DNA of 64,000 bases from an uncultured Verrucomicrobiota bacterium (GCA_903856725.1 CAIOCT010000115.1:1-64000), one strand, 5' to 3'; positions 17,738 through 27,280 are shown, counted from the first letter of the stretch. Notes: generated by a model from the sequence alone, not told the origin. Numbers and translations are program-made.

Positions 17738-17863
17738 TTGAAATCGGGCGTAGTGGCCGTAGCAGCGTGCGCCAGACTTGGGGTTCCGCGTTAAGCGGGA
17801 TATCTCGTCGTGTACGATCGCTGGAGATCCTTGCTGTCTTTAGCTGAAGACCCTCTGCGCTAA

Positions 17864-18634
17864 TTAGAATTTCAGGTGCTTAACCGTCACGCCTTTGTTG
17901 ATGAGCTGCTTGAGTGAATCGATGCCGATGCGGAGGTGCATTTCGACAAACTTAGCGTCCACTTTTTGGTCGCTCGCGTGGGTCTTCACGCCTTCTGGGG
18001 TCATGGGTTGGTCGGAGACGAGCAGTAGTGCTCCGGCGACAGTCTCATTAGCAAAAGCGGTAATAAAGATGGTCGCGGTCTCCATATCGACCGCCATGAC
18101 ACGAATTTTGCGGAGATACTTTTTGAAATTCAGATCGTGCTCCCAGACGCGGCGATTGGTTGTGTAGACTGTGCCGGTCCAATAGTCGCGGCGATGATCA
18201 CGAATGGTGGTGGAAATAGCTTTTTGCAGAGCGAAGGCGGGCAGGGCGGGGACTTCGGGGGGGAAGTAATCGTTGCTCGTGCCTTCGCCACGAATGGCGG
18301 CAATCGGCAAGATTAAGTCGCCGATTTCCGCGCGGTGTTTGATGCCGCCACATTTGCCGAGAAACAGTACAGCTTTCGGATTAATCGCACTGAGCAAATC
18401 CATCACCGTCGCGGCGGTCGCGCTGCCCATGCCAAAGTTGATGATCGTGATGCCATTGGCAGTCGCGCTCGGCATCGGCTTGTCTTTGCCCATGACGGGC
18501 ACGTGATGCCATTGCGCAAAGAGCTGCACGTAATGCTGAAAATTGGTGAGCAAAACGTAACGGCCAAAATTTTTGAGCGGTACACCCGTGTACCGCGGCA
18601 GCCAATTTTCGACGATTTTCTTTTTGGTCTCCAT
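17864..18634 (-). CDS. amn: AMP nucleosidase family protein (short form)
   Basis: A 256-residue nucleoside phosphorylase/hydrolase superfamily protein. It matches the short AMP-nucleosidase-like form common in Bacteroidetes and Verrucomicrobia, which lacks the N-terminal regulatory domain of E. coli Amn. Visible landmarks are the NFGMGSATAATVMDLL and LFLGKCGGI strands of the nucleoside-binding core, and the VDMETATIF motif that binds the ribose. The Asp of LLVSDQP would protonate the base. The likely reaction is AMP to adenine and ribose 5-phosphate. Another purine nucleosidase specificity cannot be excluded. Confidence 0.85.
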   Translation of the reverse strand: METKKKIVENWLPRYTGVPLKNFGRYVLLTNFQHYVQLFAQWHHVPVMGKDKPMPSATANGITIINFGMGSATAATVMDLLSAINPKAVLFLGKCGGIKHRAEIGDLILPIAAIRGEGTSNDYFPPEVPALPAFALQKAISTTIRDHRRDYWTGTVYTTNRRVWEHDLNFKKYLRKIRVMAVDMETATIFITAFANETVAGALLLVSDQPMTPEGVKTHASDQKVDAKFVEMHLRIGIDSLKQLINKGVTVKHLKF

Positions 18635-18714
18635 TGAGGTGAAGGCCTTAAAAAACGACTTAGCGCCTCGGGTGGCGAGGTTATTTCAAAAGGGTCAACC
18701 CACGCCTTGCGGGC

Positions 18715-20730
18715 TTACCACCGACTGCTCACTTCGAAGCCCCACGTGGCCGGGGCGCCGGGGGTACCGTGGAAAACGCCCGGGGTGATGGCGCTATAAT
18801 ATTTACGCCCCGTCAGGTTGCGGCCAAAGGCCCGAAATTCAAGGCCACCGTAAGTGTAACCCGCCCGAGCTTCTAGCAGGGTGTAGCCCGCTTGTGCGAA
18901 AGAGGCCGATTCTTGTTCATCGTAGAAGGTGCGGCCCGTCCACGTTGCACCTGCGCCGAAGGAAAATCCTGACCCGGCGACATAATCAAATTGGAGTGCT
19001 GCGTTACCACTCGGCGCATAAGGTGCGCGGTTGCCGGAATAATTCACGTGAGTGAAAGGGTCGGTAAAATGCTGCAGAGTGGCCTGAGTTAATCCCGCAA
19101 TCGCTCGCAGCGTAATCGTTGGGGTCAGTCGCCATAACGACTCCAATTCACCGCCGAGCACTTGAGCGCGTTGGGCATTCACCACGAGATACTCATCGGT
19201 GGAGGTGGCTGGTACGGCGAAAGAGCGTTCGATTTGATAGCCGCTGACGCGATAAGCGTAGGCTCGAGAGGTGAAAGCCCAACCTGCTGTGCTGTCAGTC
19301 GTGGTGAGGGCGGCTTCGAGGCCCCAGGTCCGCTGCGGATCGTAACCTGCGAGGTCTGCTCGACCGGTGTAGGCCGAGTAGCCACCAGCTTTAAAGCCGC
19401 GGGCCAGAGTGAAGACGGCATCAGTACTGCGGTTTAAATGGCGAGTTGCCGAAATGCTTGGTAGCAGGGCGTTCCAATCATCAGCTTGATGATTAACGGC
19501 TGAGGTTGGAATGATCTCTGTTCGGGTGAAGGTCTTGGCCGCATGTTCTAACCGTAATCCGGGGGTGATTAGCCAATTCGGAGTGGGCTTAAAATTGCCT
19601 TGGCCGTAAAAAGCCCAAGTCGCACTGGTCTGTTGGAAGCTAGAATTTTCAATCGTGTAACCACTAAAGGCTCGGCTAGCACCGCCCCGGGTGCTGGCGT
19701 GTGAATAAAATATCCCGCCAGTGAACCAATCGCTTACATAACGCACTTCTTCATTAAAGGTGCGCTGAGATTGCGTCAGTACGGAGTCGAAGTCAAAACC
19801 GCCGAATACAACGAGGCGATTTGCGTACGGTGACAAATCCCAGTCTGTATAGCTCGTGGTGGCGGTGAGTGTTGCCGTTGCGAGGCGCCGGGAAAGTCCC
19901 ACCGCGAGGGCAGTGAAATCAGTGTCGGCTTGGCCTTCTTTGCTTCGACTGACAGTTGTGAAAGATTCGCCCAGTGGCACGAGCGCTTGGGCGCCATCGC
20001 GGGAGCGTTGCGTGAGGAGATGCACGGAAAATTCGAGATCTTGCTGGGGCCGATAATGGAGTTGGATTCGTCCGAATACGGCTTGGCGATCGTCGACGGT
20101 CTGCTTGAGCTGTGTATTATAGAGATAACCATCACGTCGGCTCGTACCGAAATGAATGGACGCATCACTCGTTTCTGTCCGAGCGGATTGTGCGGAAGCC
20201 GTGAAGCTCATTTGGCCTGCAGATCCTAGGGCAGCTCCGACGTGAGCGACATTTTTTTGACCAGGAGTTGCCGAAGTAAACTGAATCACGCCGGCATCAC
20301 CGGCGCGACCAAACTGGGCCGAGGCTTGCGGTCCGCGATAGATGGTCATTTGGCTAAAATCATACAGCTCCGTCGGAAAAGTGAAGGCTGTTGCCAGCGG
20401 AATGTTGTCGAGGTAAACAGGAGCCGAGGCGTCACTGAAGAACGGCGTATTGCCTAACCCGCGCAAGGTGGTGGTGGTACCGAAACCGCGCGCGCCAGCA
20501 TCATTAACGGCTAAGCCAACCGTCTGCTGCGCAAGATCGTACCAGGCTTCAGCAAACGTTGGGCCGGATTTTGCGCGGACGACCGTGGCAGCGTTGGAAT
20601 TGAAGCTTAGCTGGTCGGTAACTGAAAGAGTGGGGAGGACCACAACTTCTGCCGCTGCGGCTTGGAGCGGTTTATTAGCGGATAAAGTGATGATCGTCAG
20701 GGCGACGATGCGGCTGATATTTTTGAGCAT
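18715..20730 (-). CDS. TonB-dependent outer-membrane receptor
   Basis: A 671-residue receptor with a signal peptide (MLKNISRIVALTIITLSA..., cleavage near AAAA at about 25). A plug domain (about 40-160) contains GARGFGTTTTLRGLGN and YRGPQASAQFGRAG, and a 22-strand barrel ends in the aromatic GFEVSSRW typical of outer-membrane insertion. The loops have no diagnostic siderophore or cobalamin motif. A PhoD phosphatase gene starts the pair 54 bp upstream on the same strand, so uptake of a phosphate-bearing compound is possible but inferred. No TonB/ExbBD genes of the standard kind lie nearby. Confidence 0.92.
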   Translation of the reverse strand: MLKNISRIVALTIITLSANKPLQAAAAEVVVLPTLSVTDQLSFNSNAATVVRAKSGPTFAEAWYDLAQQTVGLAVNDAGARGFGTTTTLRGLGNTPFFSDASAPVYLDNIPLATAFTFPTELYDFSQMTIYRGPQASAQFGRAGDAGVIQFTSATPGQKNVAHVGAALGSAGQMSFTASAQSARTETSDASIHFGTSRRDGYLYNTQLKQTVDDRQAVFGRIQLHYRPQQDLEFSVHLLTQRSRDGAQALVPLGESFTTVSRSKEGQADTDFTALAVGLSRRLATATLTATTSYTDWDLSPYANRLVVFGGFDFDSVLTQSQRTFNEEVRYVSDWFTGGIFYSHASTRGGASRAFSGYTIENSSFQQTSATWAFYGQGNFKPTPNWLITPGLRLEHAAKTFTRTEIIPTSAVNHQADDWNALLPSISATRHLNRSTDAVFTLARGFKAGGYSAYTGRADLAGYDPQRTWGLEAALTTTDSTAGWAFTSRAYAYRVSGYQIERSFAVPATSTDEYLVVNAQRAQVLGGELESLWRLTPTITLRAIAGLTQATLQHFTDPFTHVNYSGNRAPYAPSGNAALQFDYVAGSGFSFGAGATWTGRTFYDEQESASFAQAGYTLLEARAGYTYGGLEFRAFGRNLTGRKYYSAITPGVFHGTPGAPATWGFEVSSRW

Positions 20731-20784
20731 GTTGGGACAGCGTCCGCGAAATTATCTGCAGCGCAAATGGAAAAGCTAACCACT

Positions 20785-22152
20785 TTAGCGCAGATCTTGC
20801 GCTGTGATATCATGCGTCCAGCGCGCCACCCCCTGCTTGTCGATACAGGTAATCGTAACTACTCGCGCCCCCTTTGGCCCATGCAAGGCAAGGGTGCAAA
20901 AATTTTGGTCGCTGACCAACGTTCCCTCGATGCGATGCGGATCTTGAGCTCGTTCGGTGCGGCCGAGTGGTGAAGCTCCGCTGCTAATGGGTGATGAGGT
21001 TAATTCATAAACCCAGTGAGTGCCGCCGATTTTTTTCTTGGCGAGCTCAGTGAAATGGACATCGCCCGTCAGGAAAATCACCCCAGTGATGTGATGATCT
21101 TGGATAAATTTGAGCAATTCCTCTCGTTCTCTTTGGAAATAAGCGAACGTCTCGCTCGCCCCGCCAAAATCGGTAACCACCTGCCCGCCGGTGACAATAA
21201 ATTTGAAGGTAAAGCGCTCGAGGGTTTGAGCGTGGAGTAAGGATTGCTTGAGCCAGTCAAATTGGTGAACGCCGTATTGGGATTTCTGGGGGTTTTGTGC
21301 GTCGATGAGGTGGTCGTCATCGCGGGACCACCGATTGTCCATGACGAAGAAAGCTGCATCGCTCTGATAAAATTTTTGGTAGACGCCAGGCTGGTCGGAC
21401 TCGCCGTACATTGGGTTGCCCCAGTAAGCTTTGAAAATTCGTAGCGTCTCATCTTTGAATTCGAAGCTTTTGTTTGAATCATTAGAGCCGTAATCGTGGT
21501 CATCCCATGTGGCGTAATGTGGCATGACGGCAAAAAGTTTACGTAATTCCGGTAGAGCGCGGGTTAGCTGGGCGCGGTACCAGAGGCCGCTGATGGAATC
21601 AAAATCTGTTTCGCGATAATACCAATTATCGCCACCCCAGAGCATGAAATCAGCTCCGCTGTCAGCCATCAGGCGAAAAGTTTCCATCGTTTTCCCGTAG
21701 CCTGGACCAGGCCGATCGGCGGCTGGTTCATTGAAGTAGGCGCAGCTCCCGAAGATGAATTTAATATCAGGGGCGGGGGTCCGCCACTCCCAGAGTGGGC
21801 TCGTTTTAAATTTGGCGGGGAAGGGCAATGCCTGGTTCACGCCATCAATGCTAATCGCATAGTCATACTGCGTGCCGACCGCGAGCAAGCCGGGGCGGAA
21901 ATGGGAAATTTGTCCACCGATCGGCGTCGAATCTAGATTGGTTTTGGTAATGCTCTGCTTGGTTTCCGGCTGGCCGCTGCGCCAGTAATCCAGGGTAACG
22001 TGTTGGGCGTTTTTTGTTTCGACCCAGATCAGGGCTTCTCGGTGCGCTTGATAGCCGAGCATCGGTCCGGAGACCAAGGTGCCCGCGGCCTCGACTCGAG
22101 CGAGGTGTAGGGCAAAGCTGACAACGAACAAAAAAATTGCGCGCAGTTTCAT
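20785..22152 (-). CDS. phoD: PhoD-like alkaline phosphatase/phosphodiesterase
   Basis: A 455-residue secreted enzyme from the ATG at 22152, with a Sec-type signal peptide (MKLRAIFLFVVSFALHLA) and no twin-arginine motif, unlike Bacillus PhoD. An N-terminal Ig-like domain (about 25-110) is followed by the metallophosphatase domain with GSCAYF, which carries the Fe-binding Cys, then GGDNWYYRE, ATWDDHDYGSND and LTGDVHFTE. These are the usual Fe/Ca ligands. The protein is exported and could release phosphate from esters. It is followed by a TonB-dependent receptor, possibly cotranscribed. Confidence 0.92.
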   Translation of the reverse strand: MKLRAIFLFVVSFALHLARVEAAGTLVSGPMLGYQAHREALIWVETKNAQHVTLDYWRSGQPETKQSITKTNLDSTPIGGQISHFRPGLLAVGTQYDYAISIDGVNQALPFPAKFKTSPLWEWRTPAPDIKFIFGSCAYFNEPAADRPGPGYGKTMETFRLMADSGADFMLWGGDNWYYRETDFDSISGLWYRAQLTRALPELRKLFAVMPHYATWDDHDYGSNDSNKSFEFKDETLRIFKAYWGNPMYGESDQPGVYQKFYQSDAAFFVMDNRWSRDDDHLIDAQNPQKSQYGVHQFDWLKQSLLHAQTLERFTFKFIVTGGQVVTDFGGASETFAYFQREREELLKFIQDHHITGVIFLTGDVHFTELAKKKIGGTHWVYELTSSPISSGASPLGRTERAQDPHRIEGTLVSDQNFCTLALHGPKGARVVTITCIDKQGVARWTHDITAQDLR

Positions 22153-22248
22153 GGCTGGAGCCAAGCAGCTCTGGAGGGCAAAATCAAAACCTCAATTCTT
22201 CTGGCTTCGATCGTGGCCAGTCATCCTGCAGAGATGAGCGCGCTGGAT

Positions 22249-22515
22249 TTATTTATTGTGGGGCGAACTATCTTTGGAGCCCCAGCGCCACTCAGGCGAT
22301 TCCCCTTTCCACCAGCAGATGAAGATGAGGACGATGCTGAGGGCGGCCGTATAGATTAGGAAATAAGTGTGCGATCGACTGATCAAACGCGTGCCGGCAA
22401 AGAGCCCTGCTACATAGACTACGAACACGACCCAGCCCTCCCAGCGCCGCGGCAAGCCCCAGCCCCAACCGAAGGTCTTCATGGGGAACCACGCTTTATC
22501 TGGCGGAAGAGGCAT
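22249..22515 (-). CDS. Small conserved two-helix membrane protein
   Basis: An 88-residue protein with two predicted membrane helices (about 28-45 and 52-68). It has a WFPMKTFGWGWGLP motif before helix one and CWWKGESPEWRWG after helix two. I recognise the pattern from small uncharacterised proteins in several phyla, but no function is known to me. It lies 21 bp after lipA and 96 bp before phoD on the same strand, and the conserved Trp-rich ends argue against a chance frame. Confidence 0.7.
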   Translation of the reverse strand: MPLPPDKAWFPMKTFGWGWGLPRRWEGWVVFVVYVAGLFAGTRLISRSHTYFLIYTAALSIVLIFICWWKGESPEWRWGSKDSSPHNK

Positions 22516-22536
22516 GGATTTTCAATTTGCTGGATG

Positions 22537-23436
22537 CTACACTGCGCTCGCCAAAGTGTTCGCGTTATTCAGGTGCTCGACGCCGGTGTACTTGAGTGAC
22601 TGCTCATCAGCGTGATAACTTGAGCGGACGAGTGGGCCGCTCTCTACGGTGCCGAGGCCTGCGGCCAGAGCGAAATCTTTCCAGTGTTTAAATTCCTCCG
22701 GCGGTACCCAGCGGTCGATCTTCCAATGCTGCGGCGTTGGTTGGAGGTACTGGCCAAGGGTGAGAATGTCGGTTTTGTCACTCGCGATATCGCGCAGGCA
22801 TTGCTCGATTTCCGTGGGCGTTTCGCCGAGGCCGAGCATGATACCGGTTTTCGTGATGAAGCCGCGGCTCTTGGCGTGGCGCAGCACGCTGCGGCTGCGA
22901 TCATAGCGCGCCTGCACGCGAACGGGTTTTTGCAGACGCTCAACCGTTTCAACGTTGTGGTTAAAAATATCAGGTCGGGCATCGAGGACGAGATCGACTT
23001 GATTAAGGTTGCCCTTGAAATCTGGCACGAGCACCTCAATCGCGCAGTGCGGATTTTTATGTTTGGTTGCACGAATGGTCGCTGCCCAGACGCTGGCACC
23101 GCCATCGGCAAGGTCATCGCGGGCGACGGAGGTAATCACGCAATGCTTGAGCCCCATTTTCGCGACGGCATCAGCAACGCGGGCCGGTTCCCCAAGGTCA
23201 AATTCGGTGGGCCGACCAGTCTGGATCGCGCAGAAATTGCAGGAACGGGTGCAGATATTGCCTAGAATCATCACCGTGGCTGTGCCGCGCGACCAGCATT
23301 CCCCGATGTTGGGGCATTGAGCGCTCTGACATACCGTATGCAGCTTATTTTCCTCCACGAGGCGCCGCGTCGCCTGATAGGCGGGACCGGTTGGCAATTT
23401 GGCGCGCAGCCAGTCAGGTTTACGAAGGGCGGTCAT
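22537..23436 (-). CDS. lipA: Lipoyl synthase
   Basis: A 299-residue radical SAM enzyme inserting two sulfurs into octanoyl groups of lipoate-dependent enzymes. The auxiliary cluster ligands Cys36, Cys41 and Cys47 sit in CQSAQCPNIGEC, and the radical SAM cluster ligands Cys62, Cys66 and Cys69 in CTRSCNFC. The C-terminal GPLVRSSYHAD motif supplies the Ser ligand of the auxiliary cluster. Dihydrolipoamide dehydrogenase is encoded far away at 57210. No lipB lies next to it. Confidence 0.96.
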   Translation of the reverse strand: MTALRKPDWLRAKLPTGPAYQATRRLVEENKLHTVCQSAQCPNIGECWSRGTATVMILGNICTRSCNFCAIQTGRPTEFDLGEPARVADAVAKMGLKHCVITSVARDDLADGGASVWAATIRATKHKNPHCAIEVLVPDFKGNLNQVDLVLDARPDIFNHNVETVERLQKPVRVQARYDRSRSVLRHAKSRGFITKTGIMLGLGETPTEIEQCLRDIASDKTDILTLGQYLQPTPQHWKIDRWVPPEEFKHWKDFALAAGLGTVESGPLVRSSYHADEQSLKYTGVEHLNNANTLASAV

Positions 23437-23474
23437 GAGTGATTACGTTGGCAAGAATGCGGAGCTAATCGACG

Positions 23475-25352
23475 CTAATTTACGCGGTGCGCAAGGGGGG
23501 ATTTTTCGCGCGCCGCTTGGTCCGCGATGGCCTGGTGGGCACTGGCGAGGTTGCGCGCCGCTTCGGTATCATGGGGCGCGAGTTGGAGTACCGCTTGGTA
23601 AGCGGCGATCGCTTCAGTGAAGCGGCCTGTTTGGCTCAAGGCATTGCCAAGATTAAAATAAGCCTCTAGGTGTGTCGGGTTGAGCCGAATAGTTTCCTCA
23701 TAATGGACAATGGCCTCGGGGAAGCGGCCGAGTTCAATTAAGGAATTGCCGAGATTATAATGTGCGCGCGCATGGTGCGGGTGCAGACGGAGCGCATATT
23801 CATAGCGGGCGCAGGCCGCCGCGGGTTGCTGGAGCGCCGCGAGAGCGTTGCCCCAGTTGTAAGCGGCTTCTCCGAAGGTGGGATTGAGTTGGAGGGTAGT
23901 AGCGAAATGTTCGCTGGCTTGGTGGGGTTGCTGTAATTCCAAATAAGTTACGCCGAGATTATAGTGAGCCATAATATATTTAGGCTGCAGCCGCAGGGCG
24001 GTTTCATAGTGGCGCGCGGCCTCGGCCCATTTTTTTTCTGCCGCATAAGCTTGGCCAAGATTGAGCCACGCGCGAGGATTCGTCGGGCAATCCTGCACCG
24101 TGGCCGTCCATAATTTGAGATTTGATTGATAGTCGCCATTGCGTTGCGCCGTGCGGGCCACGCTTAGCAACGTGAGTATTAAAACGAGCCAGAGAAAGCC
24201 TCGTCCCAGGTAACGTTGGAGCAGTATGACGATTAAAGTAACCAGGGCTGCGAGGGGGAGATACATCCGATGTTCTGCCATAATCTGAGAGGCGATAGGC
24301 AAGAAACTCGAGCTGGGGGCGAGGAGGATAAAAAAAACCGCGCCAAGAAAACCTAAGGTTGGTTTACGGCGGAGGGTCCAACCCGTTAGCCCGAGAATGA
24401 TTCCAATAATGATAGCGCTCGGTAGGGCTGAACCGAGTGCGCCCGCTTGGTAGGGGCCATAGTCAAAGACCAAGTGCTGCGGCCAGAGCGATAAGCGAAG
24501 GTAGTGGCTTACGGCCTGTAGTTGCAGGAGAGCATACTCACTGACTGATACCGGAGTAGCAAATCCAGTGGTGCCGCCTCGGCTCGGGTTGGCGAAAATT
24601 AGCCAGCCAGTGATGATCCAGCTCGCGGCTAAACTGCTGTAATAAATACGGTGGCGCGTCCAAGCCGCGCGAAAAGATCCGCTGATAAAAATGCGATCGT
24701 ATAGAAAAATGAGCAAAGGAGCGGTCGCCGCGCTTTCCTTGGTGAGGGCCCCAAGCCAACAACTCACGATACTTGCAACTAGCCAGCGTTGTGGGGTGAT
24801 CGAGCGGGCGCTGCGGGCAAAACTATACAAGGCCAGAAGGGTGCAGAGGCCGGCGAGTGATTCGGCGCGTTGCACGAGATAGGTTACCGATTCAGTTTGC
24901 AGCGGATGGACTGCCCAGAGCAGGGCACTGGCGAGCGCAGCCCAATAAGCATCTCGCTGGGCTAGCGTTGATGGTCGCAGTTGAGTGAGCGTCTGGCGGA
25001 CTAAACCAAATAAAGTGAGTGCGGCTAGACCGTGCAGGATGAGATTGGTTACGTGGTAATTTGCGACCTCAGTGCCGCTGAGGTGATAATTGAATGCGAA
25101 GGATAAGTTGAGTAATGGTCGGCCGCTCACGGTAAATCCGCCACTGGGCGGGGTGAGCGCGGTGCTCCAATGCTGGATGCTATGGTTGTCCTGCAGCGAG
25201 GGAAGATCATCGAACACCATGGGTCCAGTGAAGCTATTGCCCCAAGCCGCAATAAGAGCCGCCACGATTAGCACCACGCCCACGATGGTAAATCGGTCGG
25301 AGCTAGTGACCGGTGATGAGCTCGGTAATTTTATGGGACTCGGGGCGAGCAT
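23475..25352 (-). CDS. TMTC-like GT-C membrane protein with C-terminal TPRs
   Basis: A 625-residue protein with about 11-12 membrane helices in residues 25-410, then five to six tetratricopeptide repeats (about 430-610) such as AWLNLGQAYAAEKKWAEAA and AHYNLGNSLIELGRFPEAI. The first external loop has FDDLPSLQDN, the acidic GT-C signature also found in the TMTC/DUF1736 group, and WAVHPLQTESVTYLVQR is the next family motif. Eukaryotic TMTC proteins are O-mannosyltransferases. Bacterial relatives are uncharacterised, so a lipid-linked-sugar glycosyltransferase acting on the outer face of the membrane is inference. Confidence 0.82.
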   Translation of the reverse strand: MLAPSPIKLPSSSPVTSSDRFTIVGVVLIVAALIAAWGNSFTGPMVFDDLPSLQDNHSIQHWSTALTPPSGGFTVSGRPLLNLSFAFNYHLSGTEVANYHVTNLILHGLAALTLFGLVRQTLTQLRPSTLAQRDAYWAALASALLWAVHPLQTESVTYLVQRAESLAGLCTLLALYSFARSARSITPQRWLVASIVSCWLGALTKESAATAPLLIFLYDRIFISGSFRAAWTRHRIYYSSLAASWIITGWLIFANPSRGGTTGFATPVSVSEYALLQLQAVSHYLRLSLWPQHLVFDYGPYQAGALGSALPSAIIIGIILGLTGWTLRRKPTLGFLGAVFFILLAPSSSFLPIASQIMAEHRMYLPLAALVTLIVILLQRYLGRGFLWLVLILTLLSVARTAQRNGDYQSNLKLWTATVQDCPTNPRAWLNLGQAYAAEKKWAEAARHYETALRLQPKYIMAHYNLGVTYLELQQPHQASEHFATTLQLNPTFGEAAYNWGNALAALQQPAAACARYEYALRLHPHHARAHYNLGNSLIELGRFPEAIVHYEETIRLNPTHLEAYFNLGNALSQTGRFTEAIAAYQAVLQLAPHDTEAARNLASAHQAIADQAAREKSPLAHRVN

Positions 25353-25415
25353 TTGGTCTGCTGTCGCAAAAGAGGGGCGCGGGAAGCGCGCCTGCGCTGA
25401 AGAATGGCGAGTGAG

Positions 25416-26045
25416 CTAGTCTTCGGTCTCAGCGACAATGGGCTCTCCAGTCGGCGCGGACTCTTCATCCCAGAGACTGGGTTCCGCTCGGCGGTGGGCT
25501 AGCCACTCCATGATGCCGGCAAAAAGCCCTGTGAACATGAGGTCGCCGAAGAGCGTGTTGCGGAAAAAGAAAATGGTGGGCGGGTATTCCGGATGGCCAA
25601 TGGTCAGCGCCTGCCACCAGCCGGCCAAAGTCTTAGCGTAGAAGGCGTCCCCAGCCCATGATTGAGTATTGGTCACGAGGTAAAAAATAATCGCCCCGAG
25701 CAGGCCGCCATTGAGCAAATTGAGCCAAGATTTGCGCGAACTCACCCATGCGCCGATGAGCAAGGCGCCGCCAAAACAAACGGTGCGTGCCCCCAGCCCG
25801 ACGAGGGACCAGTGGAAGCCGTATTCGCGGGCGTAAAAATGATTGAGGTAAAGATCCGACAGAGCGAGTGCGCCAAAAGGGAGTGCCCAGCGCCAGCCTG
25901 GGCGAAAATAAACGCCGCCACAAAAAGCAATCGCCATGACGGGCGAGAAATTAACGAGGGACGGATCAATCGTTGGAGCGAGTCGCGCGAGTGCCGCTAG
26001 CCCGAGTAAAATAACGGCGATGAGCATGGTAATGGGTTTAGTCAC
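25416..26045 (-). CDS. DUF6580-like membrane protein
   Basis: A 209-residue protein with five to six helices. The pattern NFSPVMAIAFCGGVYF, ALPFGALALSDLYLN and FFRNTLFGDLMFTGLFAG resembles a family of small membrane proteins (DUF6580) that look like S-components of energy-coupling factor transporters. No A or T component lies nearby. It follows cobalamin adenosyltransferase by 36 bp, so a vitamin-related uptake role is tempting but unproven. Confidence 0.7.
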   Translation of the reverse strand: MTKPITMLIAVILLGLAALARLAPTIDPSLVNFSPVMAIAFCGGVYFRPGWRWALPFGALALSDLYLNHFYAREYGFHWSLVGLGARTVCFGGALLIGAWVSSRKSWLNLLNGGLLGAIIFYLVTNTQSWAGDAFYAKTLAGWWQALTIGHPEYPPTIFFFRNTLFGDLMFTGLFAGIMEWLAHRRAEPSLWDEESAPTGEPIVAETED

Positions 26046-26081
26046 AAATGAGCGGATGCACAGATTATTTCGATCAGCGTT

Positions 26082-26630
26082 TTAGACTTGTTCGGCCTCA
26101 CGGGCCATCAACCACAGCAGATCCGATACGCGATTAATATAGCGCAAGAGCACGGGTCGCACAGTGGGGGTTGGCGATCCCAGCCCGACGAGTTGGCGTT
26201 CAGCCCGACGAGCGGTCGTGCGCGCAAGATCGAGTGCCGCCGCATGCACGTTTGCGCCCGGCGTGGCCCAACCATCAAATTTTGGCTGGCGAGCCTCGAT
26301 CACCGCGATCGCGGCATCGAGGTTCGCTAACTCGGCTTCGCCAATTTTTGCAAAAGTAGCAGCAGCGTAACGCGCGGCGTCACTCGGCGCGCAGCTGAGT
26401 TCCCCCATCAGACCGACGAGCTCGCGTTGGATTTGTTCGATCGCCAGGCCGCTTGTGCCCGTGGGGCGGGTGGCTTTGGCGAAACCTAAAGCGGCGTTGA
26501 GCTCATCCAGGACTCCCACAGCCTCGATTTGGGGATGATTTTTAAGCACCCGCTGTCCATAAAGAAGACTGGTGGTGCCATCATCGCCGGTGCGGGTAGC
26601 GATGGAGCGAGTGAGGGGCGCTTCAGCCAT
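26082..26630 (-). CDS. Cob(I)alamin adenosyltransferase, PduO type
   Basis: A 182-residue ATP:cob(I)alamin adenosyltransferase making the adenosylcobalamin cofactor in the cytoplasm. It has the N-terminal ATP loop TRTGDDGTTSLLYG, the VDELNA-type motif as GVLDELNAALG, and the helical core with RTTARRAERQL and RYINRVSDLLW near the end. It starts one base after the stop of peptide deformylase, so the two are coupled. No cobalamin riboswitch was recognised upstream. Confidence 0.92.
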   Translation of the reverse strand: MAEAPLTRSIATRTGDDGTTSLLYGQRVLKNHPQIEAVGVLDELNAALGFAKATRPTGTSGLAIEQIQRELVGLMGELSCAPSDAARYAAATFAKIGEAELANLDAAIAVIEARQPKFDGWATPGANVHAAALDLARTTARRAERQLVGLGSPTPTVRPVLLRYINRVSDLLWLMAREAEQV

Positions 26631-26631
26631 A

Positions 26632-27201
26632 TTAAGATTTATCAGCCAATTTGCGGGTGCGTTTTTTCAAAGCTTTTACCTGGAGATCGATGTCGTCCAA
26701 ACTAGGCTTGGTCATACGATCGATAAAGAGCACGCCATTCAGGTGATCGACCTCATGTTGCACGCAGCGGCTCAACAGACCATTGCAATGGAGGGTGTGA
26801 TCATGGCCAGCGGTGTCTTTAAATGTTACCGTGATGGTCTCAGGTCGCAGCACATCGCCGCGGATTTTAGGGAAAGACAAACAGCCTTCCTCTGAAACGG
26901 CTGTGGGTTCAAGCACTGGCGTTACCTCGGGATTAACCAACACCAGCGGCATAAATAGATCCAGCGGTAGATGGGTGCCATCGTAGGTCCACTTAAACTT
27001 TGCTTCAACTTCGCTGAGATCGACGACGCATAGCTGCAGGGCTTCGCCAATTTGCTGAGCGGCCAGACCGATCCCTTCGGCCGAGTGCATCGTCTCAATC
27101 ATCGCTGCAGCCAAGTGACGCAGCTGAGCGTTGAATGCGGTGACCTTAGCGCCTTTCTTGCGCAAAATCGGATGGTTATAGTGAACAATTGGCAGCGGCA
27201 T
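26632..27201 (-). CDS. def: Peptide deformylase
   Basis: Removes the formyl group from nascent proteins. The 189-residue protein has all three family motifs: GIGLAAQQIG at 43-52, EEGCLS with metal ligand Cys107, and QHEVDH with His149, Glu150 and His153. No methionyl-tRNA formyltransferase gene is adjacent, which is unusual compared with many bacteria but not rare. First gene of the leftward run that continues to 17045, divergent from the unknown membrane pair with 79 bp between. Confidence 0.95.
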   Translation of the reverse strand: MPLPIVHYNHPILRKKGAKVTAFNAQLRHLAAAMIETMHSAEGIGLAAQQIGEALQLCVVDLSEVEAKFKWTYDGTHLPLDLFMPLVLVNPEVTPVLEPTAVSEEGCLSFPKIRGDVLRPETITVTFKDTAGHDHTLHCNGLLSRCVQHEVDHLNGVLFIDRMTKPSLDDIDLQVKALKKRTRKLADKS

Positions 27202-27280
27202 TGGTCTAAGTTAAGTTGGCTAGTGTATTTGTTTGTGCCGGTGCGCGGCAAATAAATTTGTTTCCGCCAGCTTAACCATT

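Noticed and set aside
22684-23265. 193-codon frame antisense to lipA
   Set aside because: Complete overlap with a gene carrying all radical SAM ligands; no family pattern of its own.
23475-24150. Repeated sequence in the TPR region as a DNA repeat or CRISPR-like array
   Set aside because: The periodicity is 102 bases with degenerate units, explained by the 34-residue protein repeats.
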